A stretch of 64,000 nucleotides of DNA from Rostratula benghalensis. Lineage: Eukaryota > Chordata > Aves > Charadriiformes > Rostratulidae. A program made the translations under genes and the position numbers. The notes under the pieces are model-generated. The model was not told the DNA's origin. It saw nothing but the letters and a program-made list of their open reading frames with translations, and did no database searches. Shown here one piece after another: positions 46,906 to 60,135 of the stretch. Location: NCBI GenBank assembly GCA_013399305.1, contig VXAI01000379.1, forward strand, positions 254,532-318,531, in the 5' to 3' direction. Every line of letters begins with the position of its first letter. Positions within the stretch are counted from its first letter, which is position 1.

Positions 46906-49900
46906 AGTCGCTAACAGATCTCCAAACGCCCTGTTTATCCGTGATCCCTAAACACCATGCAGACAATTTCTGTGCTGTTAAGGACACATGCACATTACTG
47001 GTATGACTGCCAAACAACAAATATAAGCATGCTACTACATATAAGAAGAATATTTTGGGATAGTTTTATCTGCATCTACACAGGAGTATTTGCTGAGGTG
47101 GAAAAACTGTTTAAAAACTTGCTGACGATTTCTACATCAGGAAACATTCCCAATAAAGACAATCCTTAAGGGATACTTTTTGTAGATGTCAGTGAATTTT
47201 TACCATCACTGCTCCTAAAGTCTCATCATTCTCAAACATATGTTTTCACATTTAAAATGGACTTTTAACCCTCCATGAAGAAAATTCTGAAAACGTTAGG
47301 CAAAATGGCAAATGCAAAGGACACCTATTATACCATCTTTTCAATCTCTTCAGAGACACCATAGGGTCTTGGTTCTTTTTTTTTTTTTTTTTTTTTTCCT
47401 TGAAGTATAGAGCTGCCATTTCAGTCTCTAATCAGAAATCAGGAGCAAGTTCCCCTCAGAGCACTAGGGGGTATGTCTCAGGGTTCATTTAAAGCCTGAC
47501 CTCAGGCATCTTGTGGATGGAGTAGCTCAGAGCAACTTCAGTGGCTGCACAGGGAGAGCTCGATGCAGGCTGAGAGCTGAGGGCTGGTGGCTGAGCACAC
47601 CCTTTTCCCACTCAGTGGGTGTCCAGGGCTGTACCAGAGGCTATCAACAGGTCATTATCCATGATAAGGATGCCATCACACACAGAGAGAGCTCTTGAAA
47701 CAAAAAGCTGCCTGTCCAATAAATGGTGGGTGAATATGCCTTCAGCAAGAGCTGGATGGTTTCCCTTCCTCCCTTGCTTTGTTTTTTGTGAGCGTGAAGG
47801 AAAGGAAGTGTTTGAGATAAGAAGTTAGTTATATGGTTTGTTGTCAAGAAGCTGCAAAATGCTGAGGTGAGATTTACTTCACACTGAAAGTTAAGCTTAG
47901 AGGATTTCTTTATTTTTGAAGGGCCTAATGATTTGAGCCTGAGGGAAATACAACAACTCCATTTGTTGCATTTCCTTTCTCTGGAGTTTTATTATTTCCT
48001 CTGTATTTATCAGGCTAACTTTTCTTTAATGGGTATGCTTTTTCCCCCTAAACTATTTTAAAGAAGTGATCCATTAAAAGCCTCACAATTTGCATTCATT
48101 ATATTAATTGATAAACATATAATTGTGTTTCCTATTTTTGCAGCTCATCAGGAGAGGGTAATTTCTGAATTTTCTGAAAATGGAAAATGGAGGTACTACC
48201 CTTAATATTCCTGCCTTTCAGCACTTAGTTTATTCCTAGATCTAGATTTTGACCTAAAATAACATTGAAAATTGCTGCCATTCATTAACACATGAATATC
48301 TGACACTAGCACACAAAACTAATTGCAAAATGAAGCAAGCTTTATAGAAATATCACAAGCCTCTCCAGACTCCCATTAAAAGAGAAAAATGGACTTCTGG
48401 CCGACCACAGGAGATGGTGATAAAGTGGAGTCAACAGCTCTTGTACAACAGACATTAAGACAAGCAGGATGCTTGAGACTGAGCAGAGTGAGAGTACAAA
48501 GCTGCATTACAGCACAGCTGTAAGCAAACTGCTTGCACACACCTGTATCTTGAATCCTCCACTTCACTGTTGTGAAGAAATGGGAAAACACTATAATGAG
48601 GTGCAAGTTTTGTTTGTGTTTACTGAGGGCCAAATTTGTCTCTGGTGCAACTCGAGAACATTGTGGAGTTTTGCTTCATTGTTCCTGATAACACATGAAA
48701 TTCAGAAAAGACTTTCACTAGTATTTCCTTGGGAAGAATTTATCTGTTGGCTGCAATTCAAAAGTTAAGGAAGATTTATACACTCAAGTCCTATTTTGTA
48801 TTCCTTGGGTAGAATCCCAAATTCCCTCCACTTTCACCTCCAAGAACTTATTAGCATTTATCAGGTAAATAATGTGTGAAAGGCAGATTATACCCCTATA
48901 AATCCATTATAATTACATTGATTTCAAAAGTGTTACTGAAGATTTATGCCCACATAACTGAGCTCACAGTTGGTAACCTTTCTAAGGAAGACTCCAAATA
49001 TTTCCTGAAGAGAAAACAGCCCTTACCATGTGCTATTTTTTTCTGTTCTTTATGTCCTCACCTTCCATCATAATGAAGTATTTTATATAAATATAACATG
49101 AGGTAATGACACTAACTGAGAAGGAAAATAAATTCACACTGAAATATTGAGCTAAAATCTTCCCACCTGCTTTTTATTAACACAGACCACCACCTTAACA
49201 TTATTTAACATCATATTCTCATTTAATTCAGCCCATCTATTTCATCTTCGCCCTGCCTACTCGACAAAAACCTTTCTTCTCAGTACGTGGTAATACTAGG
49301 CATATAAATTCCATCCAGCTTCTTCACAGACTCCTCAGACTAAATTCTCTTAAAGAAGGCACATTCATTGGCTATTTTCTCTTGCATATCCAGACACTAT
49401 TGCACATTTCTGTGCTGATGAAGCATTTTGAAACATCACCTTAGCCTTTATTGTGTTACAGGCTGAAGCCTGTAATGTGCTGTGGATAGTGCTTTGGAGA
49501 GGCTCACAGGAGTCCCAGTTGCAATACTTTTACTTTCTGACACTGATCTATGGACAACAAGTCCAGTATTTCTTACACAAAATGTACTCAGATAATCCAT
49601 TGTAACAACATGAATACTCTAAATTAATGGAGATTACAAAGGACTTCCTGTAGGAACTGAAGACATCAGTGGGTCCCTAATTTAGGCCCCTAATAATGAA
49701 ACGAGGGCAAATAACAACGTTTTTAAAGTTTCACCCTCTGGCAAGGCTCACATAGTCGAGTTTTGCCTTGTTCAAAAGGTTTAATGAGACATGGGTCTTG
49801 TGAGTGTGTGTTTATGGAAAGAGAAAGAATGAAGGGCTGTCAAGAGCTGGGAAGCATAAGACTGTGAGAAACAAAATAGACTTTTTGAGCTGACCTTGGG

Positions 49901-52900
49901 TATCCCTCACCTACCCAGGTCTCCACATGGAAAATAGATGATGCCAGAAGGTGGCCAATATGCAGAAAAGTTATGTGGCTCCAAGCTTGTCTGCTTTCTG
50001 TACCAAAACCCACTACCTCTCATAACTAACTTTGCCCTTCCTTAGAAGTGTTTTACTGTTATGATCCTGCCGTAAAAAAGTTTGTTCCGAGCACAGTTTT
50101 CCAACAGTGGCTGGGGCACTGGCTCTTGCTGGTCCAGAGAGACCAGAGCTAAAAGTGCTTAAGGGATGCACAGCTTGCAGAGGCAGTGGCTGGGAGCAGC
50201 AAGGGTCTGCAGTGGAGAGGGCTTTGTTTTGGCAGAGAAACCCATGGGGAAAGAAGCTGGCACTTAGGGGGGGAAAGAATTAAAAGGACATACATCCCAG
50301 AGAAATTTATTAAATTAACAAACTATGAGGGCTTCAGTCTGTTGACTTTGAAGCTATCCATATATGGAATTAGTTTAAGGAGTGAATTATAATCTTAATT
50401 AATAATACCTTGCCTCAAACTTTGCTCAGTCATCTAATCATTTCCCTCTCTATTGCATTTCCATTTTTAGATTGATTTTTCCAGTACCTGTTCCATTGCA
50501 TAGCAAAGAAATAGTGAGTACTTTGCTCTAAGGGCAGAGAACAGTGACAAAACAGGGCCATTACTGAGTAACCACCTCTCTTCTAATATTGATATATAAA
50601 AATATATCAATTAGTTGTGGTATTCCGGGTGACCACATACTTAGCCAATGCCTAATGTTGCCTCTGCCAGCAACAAATCTGTTCCTCCTCTGGATTTTCA
50701 GATGTTCTTCCTTACTATTGAATAGCTTACAGAAACTTTTTTCTATCACTTCCAAGAAGACAACTGAAGTGTGTTAAAAAATTGTTTTCCTTCCAAGTCA
50801 TTATTATGAGCTTACCTTTGGTTTCACTAAGTTGTTCTAACAAAAGTTGCAGATCCCATGGGAGTCAAAGGGAGTAATCTCAGAGATGCCAGCTCAAATT
50901 AGAAATTCATGATCCTAAGACAAGGGTAGTGGAAGATTGCAGAAACTGCTTCTCTAAAACTGAGTGTTACAGTTCCAACTGAAGCAGCAAGAAAATTTTT
51001 ATATTTACTTTGCATAATTCATTACAAGGGATCTCCAGAGCTGGACAAGTAACTAATAATGTGATTTTGAAAGTCTTTTTAGAATTTAGTCACGCTTGAA
51101 AATACTTTCAGAGCAATTCTGTAAGGCAAAGTTCATCCTACAGGATGTGAGCAAGCCATTAAATATGAACATCGAATATATTCAGGCCTCAGTTTCCCAA
51201 ACCACATTGTTTGTTTCTGTGCTTTCACTGGATAAACAGAACTTTTCCAATGAGCCTTCTGCTGCTGATACTCTTCATCCTGAACTAGACTGTTACTTTT
51301 TCCTTAAGTCTACAATGCTTGCTCAAATTTTGCTATTTTGGCAAATAGTTTTGAAACTGCTTTTATTGGCTACAAGAGGCACTGCAAATGGAAACAAAAG
51401 AGATATAAAACTACTTTGGACAACTGAAAAAATGTGAATAATCTCTCTCAGATAATCTTCACAGTATGTTTTCATATTATCAGTTAAGTGAAAAGTCAGG
51501 AAAACTAGGCTGGCAAAAACTCTGAAATAAATAGGCCCCTTCAGACATACCAAATAGGTTGATTCTATTTTAAAATTTCTTCCAAGATGTATATTTGGAA
51601 GCTTATAAAAACTGCAATAATTAGCACCAAACCCACCAAAATTTATTTTCTATAAATCTACTCAGATTGTCATCACTTGCTAAAAAGATGCTACATTCTT
51701 AAAAACAAACTACCCCTAGTTACACAGTAAATACTGAAAATAACATATATTTTAAAAGGTTAATGAGGGTTTCCAGCTTTCCTTGAGAATGAGAGCTGTT
51801 GGTGCACTAATCATAGGCTATTTCTCTGGCAAAATCCTTGAATTCTTCCTCAGATGTTTTGATCCCAGCAAGTATATTTTCTTTATGATATTAAGGCCTG
51901 ATATGTCCTTACACATCCCTAGGTCCATTTTTGCATTGTCTTGCCTACAAATACACAGTGAAGCACCTCTGGCCAGCTTGACTACAATTTTCCAGACAGT
52001 GTGCTCTATCTGTTAAGGGGTCAATTTACTTAATTTATTTTTTTTATTTCCTTAATTTATTTTACTGCTGCTTTGTTCCCTGTTTCCTCAGAATCAAGGA
52101 GCCACAGGTCTTTTACTTTACTCATGTTGCTGTTAACAGGGATCAGACAGTGGAGGCTTCTGCTGAGGCACCTCTAGCCTTTTCTGCCCCAGGTTCTCAT
52201 TTTGAAAATTATTATCTAAACTTCACAGTAAAAGAGGTTGCACATACTCAGGTCTCCAGAGACGCTTTTCCAATCACAATACATGGCCACTCAACCTGAG
52301 AATGTTTAACCAGATTTAGAGGTGGATCAGGAGGAAAAATAGCTTTAGATGGTGATGTTTTTCCTCCACTGTAGCATAGTCATAAATCTTTATACTACTA
52401 GTTACACGGTGACCTCACACCCAATATATTGCATGTTCCTCTACTTGTGGGCAAATCTTGCTATGTATTTGAAAATGGTTAATCCTTGTTTCAACATTAC
52501 TTTTTCCCATTAATTAAAACACTGTCACAACCGACTTAATAACTCATCCTGCAGAGAAATAGTGAAGGTGACAGGAGAAGAAAATGTTATCTCCTTGCAA
52601 ATTAAAGCATGTATTCTCATACCTTTTACTGAGCTAGACAAAAATGCCACATCCTACAGACATTCCTACAGGGACAGGTGCTTCACAGCTGAATATACAT
52701 ATTGTGAAATATTGTGAAATCTCACCCACTGAGATTTAAGTCCCTTTGCTCAACCTCACTCTCTTTTACCACTTTTGCATTCTGCCAGGATGTGCTGCTG
52801 CACAAATTTCCTTTCTCATTCTCCTTCCCTGACAGTGTCCTGTAAGCAACATACATCTTCCTGTCATTTCTACATAGTGGCAGAAGTTCAGAAGAAAAGA

Positions 52901-53972
52901 TGGATCAATGTGCAGGCCTTCAAAACTCATGCACCTCTTTCTCCACAATTTATTTCCTATATCTATACCTATACTTTGTACGAAGCAGCATAGAACAATA
53001 TATATACATACGTTTCTACAAAATAGGAGATCATGAGCATGTCTTTTACCTGGGGAGTGGGTTAACTGAGATGTTTAGTAACAGAGGTGACCCAAGCAGC
53101 CACAACATGCAGGAGCAGATCTCTCTTTGAAGCATTTCAGCAGATTCAGGCCCGATCAACACTGAAGTAAGAAATGCGATTTAACTAATAAGAAGAGACT
53201 TGCCTTGATTCTTAGATCATCTCTCAATCAGGGCTAATCTAAAGGCAGTTTTCATTTGCAGATTTCCTGCCCTGTTTATAGTGTGATGTATTATGCAGTA
53301 TCTAAAAATAACTTGCACCATAATCCTCAATTTTGCAGCTGTCCCATGGGAGAACAGGGCCAGGGCTACAAGCTTTTGCCTCAAGCAAAGAAGATAATTG
53401 TGAGAAAGGCTGTAAGAGCTGCCAGTGTCTCTTTCTAATAATCAGGCAAAGTGGGAAAAAGCTGCAGGCAAAATGCCCTGCTAGTTCCATTAGGTGAGCT
53501 AATAGAAAATGTCAGCAGATTTCGTGGTTAAGGGGTTATGTTTTGTTTCATTAGTTTTTTACAGAAGCTAGTAGAATAGAAAACATTTGCCATCCAACAC
53601 AGTGGAATCTGGTGCTCTGTATCTCATTGGTGGATCTGTCAAATGGAAAAATGAAAACATACCCTTATTACAATCCCTATCAATTTTCGTAGATTTAGAG
53701 GATTTCAGGACATCAAAAACCATTGTGATTATCCTGCTTGATTTGTGCAACAAAGTCCAAGAATATTCACTTGTAATTCCTCTGTCAAGGGAATATCTTG
53801 TGGTTGAAATACAGTGTAATTTCTGCAATACCACACATTCTTCAAGTAACAACTTTGAAGTAGTAGAGAATCTCTCATGTCCCCAGATAAGCGGGACCAG
53901 CTCTCTTTGGTATCTCTGTGAATTTATCCAGCAGTAGCCACCCGCCATCGAATCTTGTTATGTCTTTGCCTG
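46906..53972. other. Unannotated DNA
   Basis: No gene recognised. A T homopolymer of 20 or more bases lies at about 47376-47398. The two long antisense frames at 53568-53948 (minus, 126 codons) and 53587-53937 (plus, 116 codons) match nothing I know. 46906-47170 might include the decayed 3' end of the gypsy integrase. Confidence 0.55.
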
Positions 53973-54215
53973 CTAGATTAAAGACTTCTCTCTCCTATCA
54001 GAAAATTGTTTTTCTGTGTAAGTATGCATCAACTGTAGTAAGTCACTTCTTAATCTTCTCCCTCTACTTGATAAGGTAAGTAGACCTACGTTTTGCACAA
54101 TAAGGCAGTCCCACCAGATCTTAGGGCATCTTGTTGATCTTTTGTGGTCCTTTCCGAAATTTAAAGTGCTGTCCTGAAATGCAGCTGTCAGATTGGACAC
54201 AGCCTTCTGTTCCGT
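53973..54215 (-). repeat. Possible very old LINE (CR1-like) fragment
   Basis: The minus-strand frame 54200-53973 includes 'VGLLTLSSRGRRLRSDLLQL', reminiscent of the 'GLF-LEKRRLRGDLI' block just after the RT in CR1-clade LINEs. The downstream 'WN-LPREVV' block is absent. The assignment is weak. Confidence 0.25.
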
Positions 54216-54836
54216 AGAAAAATAACATCACCTCCACAGTCCTGCCCAATGCTCCCATGTACTTCTCCTAACAAAGCCCCAGGGAGGAACTGATGCTGGC
54301 TCTAGTACGACCCCAGACAGAGAGCGGGTGTTTTCTGGAGCACAGCTCTCTGGCCAGCAGCCTGGGCTCCAGGCTCGGCTGCTCCATCTGCTTGCCTCTC
54401 TGGATGAGCAATAGCACTGAACAGGCAGAGGTTTTCCCCTGATGTTCACACCTAATTTACATTTACTAAATTTCTGCCCTGCACATCAGTATATTAAAGC
54501 TCATTTTAAAAATTGATATTAAAGTAAAAAGACTCAGGTCCTTATCTCGGCAAACAGAAGAGGAAACAAAGCCCCAGTGCCGCATACTTTTCCCTATGGG
54601 AAAACTCTCATCATATTCCATAGCACATGTTAAGGCCTGTAGAGGTCTGCCCATGAAAAGCATTTCTAGAGCACCTTTACCTGACAGTTGCACCATTAAT
54701 ATCAGTTCAACTTTTGACATAGGTGGAATTATCCACATGCATAATTGTTTGCAGCATCAAAGTCTACTGTGCTTACCTTAGGCAAGTATAGAAAAAGTAC
54801 AGGAAAAGCCCTGATGATTTTCCTATCATGAAAATA
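54216..54836. other. Unannotated DNA
   Basis: Slightly GC-richer around 54225-54440, with an open 73-codon minus frame of no recognised family. Confidence 0.55.
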
Positions 54837-54842
54837 CGTGCG

Positions 54843-54878
<36 letters not shown>
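54837..54878 (+). repeat. (CA)n microsatellite
   Basis: A dinucleotide CA run of about 17 units is preceded by an impure 'acgtgcgcacg' start. It is the only clean dinucleotide microsatellite of this length in the window. Confidence 0.97.
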
Positions 54879-56999
54879 GGCCTCTTTTTTTCTATCAATA
54901 CAACTGTTGTTGCAAAGGTCTGCTTATGCAAAGCCAATTACTGAACTGAAACAGAAGACAACAAACAAAGTCAGAATATAAAGACCCAGTGCAGGACCAT
55001 GTTTGTGACAGCATATGTACTGGCACAGGGAGACAAAGGGCTGTGAAGTGGAATTGCCACTGAGATACAGACAGAACCCCTATAAGGAGAAAAGGCCATT
55101 TGAGCAAGAGCGCAAAGCCTCCTAAAGTTCAAAAAAAGCAACACCTAGTCTTCCAATGACCTCAACAAGATTCTGACCAGACTCTGAATTACACCTTTGA
55201 TTTATTTCAACACAAAAAAGTAAAAGTGAATACAATAAAATTCTTTGACAGACCAACATAATGCAGTGGGATATGAATTTCAAGACAATGCTAGGACTGT
55301 TTTGCAGACCCTTCCAAGTGTCTTTCAACTTGGAAAACTGTTTTCTTCTGTAGAGGAGCCCTTGAAGTCCCATGTGGTATTTTGCTATGGGAAAGTGATC
55401 ACAGTACACTTCACTCAGGGGGCTGGTAGGGCATCAGATGCCATCAATGCAGCTGAACCCTAGAGGATGCACTGCACAGCTGGGGATGTATTAGGAAGGA
55501 CAAAATAGAGTGATACTGCATGGAAATAGCTGTCATTTCAAAAGTATATGCTTCCATTTTAAGAAAAGACAGTTGTAAGCTGTCTGTCACAAAAGTCACG
55601 GAGGCTGTTACATGTAGGATTGACACACCATCCCATAAACAACATCTTTCAAATCACAGATGAGTTTCCACCAAGAAAGTGTGTCTAGCTGCAGTACAGA
55701 AGGTCCTTGGTCTGCTTATGCCCTGTGCATCTCTGAGGGGTGTTCAGCAGTGCACTGAGAGGCTCTCTCTGATGGTGAGGCTGTTCAGGTTGAGTTCTGA
55801 ATGCAACTCTCCTCATCAAGGTTCTTCCCAAATAGACCTGTCTGCATCCTGCCACTATATATTTCAGTATAGGAAATTTCTGCACTAATGGAGTAACATA
55901 CCACAGCTGCTACACAACATAATTTTCAAGCTTTTATCTATTGCTGGAAGGAAAATGAATCTTTGCTGAAACAATGTCATCCATTTCTAAAATGAAAATT
56001 GCTGCCTATTCCGCTCAGACTTCACAGGCTGCGAATTTCTTTCTAGAACCAAAGATATTGAAAGTCCTGCCACTTTAACAACACATTTCCTTTTACTGTT
56101 CACATCCGAACTTCAAGATAATGACTTGTGAAATCATTGTAGCACTCGAGGCACATAAAATATTGGCACCTACCTAGAAGGCAGTGTGTATGATACACAA
56201 ACATCACCTCCCTCATACTTCCCAAACTCTTGCTTCTGTGTTTATAGGACAGGGATTCACAGAGGTCCCATATATGATCAGGACCCTTTGGCCCAGTTGC
56301 TGTACAGTGAAATGCATGAGGACCCTTTTCCTCAAGACAATACACAGCAAATAAGGAATCCAACAGATTTGTAAGAAGTCAAGCATAAAATCAGCAGCAG
56401 ACCCAGACTTAAAATTCCATAATAAAACTCAAAAGTTCCCTTACATTTTCATAGCATATATATATTGATGCCTTTAGAAGAACACCACCATCACTGACCC
56501 TCAGCTTCTTCATCATCTCAAGTGTTAAACAGAGCTCAGGACCCAAACCCTTTCCAAAGTGAGAAATTCAGTGTGGCATAGCAATTGCTGATACCACTAC
56601 TAGCTCTGAGGCGTTCCGGTTTCCATGCATTAGTGTGGGAAGGCATATGGCAGGAAAGAAGAAGGCATTTATCACCCTCAAAGCTTCCTAGGCTGCACAG
56701 GCTACTGATCAAAACTGCAGGGAGAAGATAAAAAAATAGCCTTATATTAGCTTTGCTGCTATGAAAACAGATCAGTGAGTAGCAACTGCCTGTTATTTCT
56801 CTCTTTTTGAAGCCATCCCCATCAGTGACCAGATTCAGGCATTCCCTCTGAAAAGATGCTTCCCAGCAGGCCTATATTCCAGGTTCACAGCCAACAAGGA
56901 GGCCAGTGCTTCTGCACCATTGCTCGTGAATACGCTGTGTAGAAAGCAAGCACCTCACCTAGTGCATGGTCTGCCCCATCATCATCTCTACCCCTGCCA
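54879..56999. other. Unannotated DNA
   Basis: No gene recognised. Frames such as 55122-55409 (minus) have no known motif. Confidence 0.55.
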
Positions 57000-57245
57000 G
57001 ACAGTGCTTAGGACCCATGGTTCATGCAGATGTTGTGCAGCACATAGCAGATAATTTTCTTTCAAGGTAGGATCAGATCACCTCTCACGGGTCTTTTGCT
57101 ATGTGACCTTTCAGTTTCTCAAGGGTATACCTCACAGCTAACTTTGAGTCACCCAAGGCACTAATTAGTATTTTCCCAAGTGTCCTGGGATATGTCTCAC
57201 TACCCATGGCAATAAGAGGTATGTAAAGTCATCATGGAATAATGA
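57000..57245 (-). pseudogene. PIF/Harbinger (HARBI1-like) transposase relic
   Basis: Read on the minus strand from high to low coordinate, three blocks appear in transposase order but in three different frames. These are 'DDFTYLLLPWVVRHIPGHL' (PWVV codons 57198-57209), 'LGDSKLAVRYTLEKLKGHI' (LEKLKG at 57106-57123) and 'ICYVLHNICMNHGS' (VLHNIC at 57026-57043). They parallel the DDE_4/HARBI1 C-terminus: the 'D..Y.L.PW' block, the 'R..VE..FG.LKGR' block with the third catalytic residue, and the 'CVLHNIC' signature. The glutamate position appears to read Arg. Upstream parts of the protein are not secure, and no terminal inverted repeats were seen. The genuine host gene HARBI1 is unlikely because of the frameshifts. 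Confidence 0.6.
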
Positions 57246-60017
57246 TAAAAGGATGAAAGCTAACACCATCATTATCTACATTAGCTGTGCCACAAAACAC
57301 ACTTAGGGGAAAACAGGTGAAAATTGTAACACAGCACATTTTCCACAGCAGTCTGCCCTCAGCATTAGGAAACCTACCACAACGTGGGACAAACTATGTG
57401 GATTACATTTGCCAGACCTTGGAATGCAGCAGATAAGTAATACTTCCTAACAATGAACTCTGAGGCTAGGTGGAGGGTGTTAATGATAAGACTGTCATTT
57501 ATGCCTATGCAAACGCAGAGCACCACACACTGAAAGCCAACATTAACCTCTGGAGGTTTAATGAGTTACGCACCCAACAACAGAACTTTTTACACAGTTA
57601 CACACCTCGTGGATTATGGCAGGAGTGTAAAGAATGTCTCCTGCCCACAGCACTCAGCAAAGTCCTTGGAAGCAATTGCATTGGGATGCCCTCAAAGTAA
57701 AATGAAAGCCACTTCTTTCAGATAGATTTGGACTAATGAAGTGACATTGAAAGTTGTTTTAAATGCAGTTTAACTTCCTGTGTGTGACAAGCTTAAAGAG
57801 AAATGTACACAAGAGTAAGAGTAAGTGACAGACCACTTTTGAGACTAATCACAGCTGCTGAGGTCCAAATTTACAAGTTTGTTCTTGAAGCAGCTTTGCA
57901 GCTTAGATTTTTTTTTTTTTTCTAGTGAAAACACATCCGTACTAAGTACTTAATGATTTATTTCATTTAAGTACTCCTTTTTACCTGGAAATAATGAGTC
58001 AGCCAAGAGCTGGAGGTAAATCAGCTCAGAGTTTTACTACCTCTACTGAGGAGGCATTAGGTGTGCAGAAGGGGAAGCTCTGCAGCAGCTGGAAAGCTGG
58101 GTCCTGCTCACACAACTTAGTGCCACTGTGATCCAGAGGAGAATCAGGTCAGTTGTGCTGCTGCCATCAGCCTCAAGAGTCCTATTAAAATTAATTGCTA
58201 CTTTTCTGGGTCATTAAGGCATGTGTTACTGTCGGAAAAAGTCCTAATATTGATCAAGTCTGGTAACCAGCAAGTCTTGCTGACCTGGGGCAGACTAGCT
58301 CAGAATCATGTTCCCAGCCTGTCAGCACACAGAATAGCACCACTATGGATCCTTCAGTCAGGTGCATTTTTTCCTTTTTCTGTTTCACAAAACTTTGAAC
58401 ATACCTAAAAAGTCAGGAAATTCAAATGCTTATTATCAACACTCAAAGTTACACTATAATTATTTTTAAAGAGTATGCTTTCCAGAATAATTTTTAAAAT
58501 GCAGTAGTAGAAGGCATTATGCAAAAGTCCTATAGTCAGCAATCTCTCTCTCCTACTAGCCTGTGCATAAGCAGCATGCCTTAAAAGTGTTAGTCTGAAC
58601 TTGGACCCATTCACCTAGATCCTGGGTTGAATACTATGAACAGAACAGGTTATGGGAAAACTGATTGGGAATTGGGACCCCCTTCCTACCAAAGGGGCCA
58701 TGTATCAACTTGCAGCTTCCTGTATTAAATCAATGCATCTAAGATTAATAGCATTCCCTTTCAGAAATTAATCTCACCTTGCTGGCACACCTGTGTTGCA
58801 GAACATTAGATTTGGAAGTCTTCTGGGGCAATTTTTTTCTTTTAAGATCATTTACGCTGTCAAGATACAGCAACCTAAACATTGTACTCCATATTCTTGA
58901 GTTGGCATTTTGAAGGTTTCCCCTTTTTCGTGGCTACACATCTTGACCTTTGACATCTTCATATGGAAGAGAACAAAGGTTGAAGAAGCAGTAATTTCTT
59001 AACTGCTTTAGGCAGAGGTCATGCAGAGCGATAAGCTGAGAGTCAAGGTAACAATGCAGTGGACGGTCCCATTGTGAGCGCTTTGTGTGTCAGTGAACTT
59101 GATTCATACTTAGTGTGAACAGAGGAACTGTCAGTTATTTCAGGAATGTCAGCAATTTTGTCGTAAAGCAGCTTTGATCTTGTTCCAATTTCCCAGGCTC
59201 ATTCATTAGCTGAGAATGTGGAGGGTAAGATAGGCTCTCTCTTCTCAGAGACTGCCTGCCTGCTACTTAAATAAATCACCTACTCTTTCTCCCTGTCCTT
59301 CTTGTAATAAAACAATCCTTCACAGGTCCTCTTGCCATACGATGAAACTTTTGACTGCAAAGAAATCTGTCTCTGATGCATGGACTAAGAGGAATGCCTT
59401 TGATTTTTGAAACTGAGGGTCAGATTCTATAAACATACCACCCCAAAGCTGATCAGTCCCCATCTCCCCCCAAAGTAACATGATACATGCTGGTGACCTT
59501 TTGATACTTCTGACAACGTGAAGTTGAAGAAGTTTGTATCCATCAAAAAAAAAAAAAAAAAAAAAAAAAGGCCCCATGTCTTTGTCCTGCCAACTCTCTT
59601 CATTTTGAAGTGTGGAGCACTCTGCTCTTTCTCCCTGGACAGGCTCTCTTATACCAGGACTGTTGGGGTAGCTTCCAAACCTCCTCCAGCAGAATGAGCA
59701 CCAGATGGACTAAACTTTCACACGCTGTTTGCTCTCAGTCTCTCTGCAGGGGTAGAAGTGTGCACAGACAAACTATCTCTCTGGGCTGGGTTTGGAGCAA
59801 GGGGCTTTTTTCTGTAGTCTGGTTTAGGACGAAAATTAATATGCTAAGATATCTTTCATTTATACAGGTATTATAATAACACTTTTAAAACAAGGATGTG
59901 TTTCTCTAAGGGTCTTTTTTTTTTCCCACCAAATAATTAAGGCTCACTTCCCACCTCCTTTTCTCTTCTTCCCCTGCTGCGAAGCAGGAAGTCACCTTTT
60001 AAAAAAATGTTAAATGA
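57246..60017. other. Unannotated DNA with homopolymers
   Basis: No gene recognised. A T run lies near 57909-57921 and a 25-base A tract at 59545-59569, which creates a spurious poly-Phe start in a minus frame. The 5' half of the Harbinger relic could lie at about 57250-57750 but is unreadable. Confidence 0.55.
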
Positions 60018-60135
60018 AGTAGAGACAAGCTAATTGATTCATCCAAAGGTCAGAGAGTGTCAGCAGCGGAAGCAGAAAATGAAGCAGAGCATCCCAACTC
60101 TCCTGTGTTTGCCTTCAGAAAACATGCTCTGCCTC
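60018..60135 (+). repeat. MIR-like ancient SINE fragment (tentative)
   Basis: The series 'gagacaagctaattgattca', 'tccaaaggtcagagagtg', 'cagcagcggaagcaga', 'catcccaactctcctg' follows the MIR 3' half as I recall it (gttaagtaacttgcccaaggtcac, agctagtaagtggcagag, gggattcgaacccaggtctcctg). It is the best of the three MIR-like scraps, but still by eye. Confidence 0.4.

Noticed and set aside
59545..59569. A25 tract as the tail of a processed pseudogene
   Set aside because: No AATAAA signal or coding-like body upstream and no visible target duplication.
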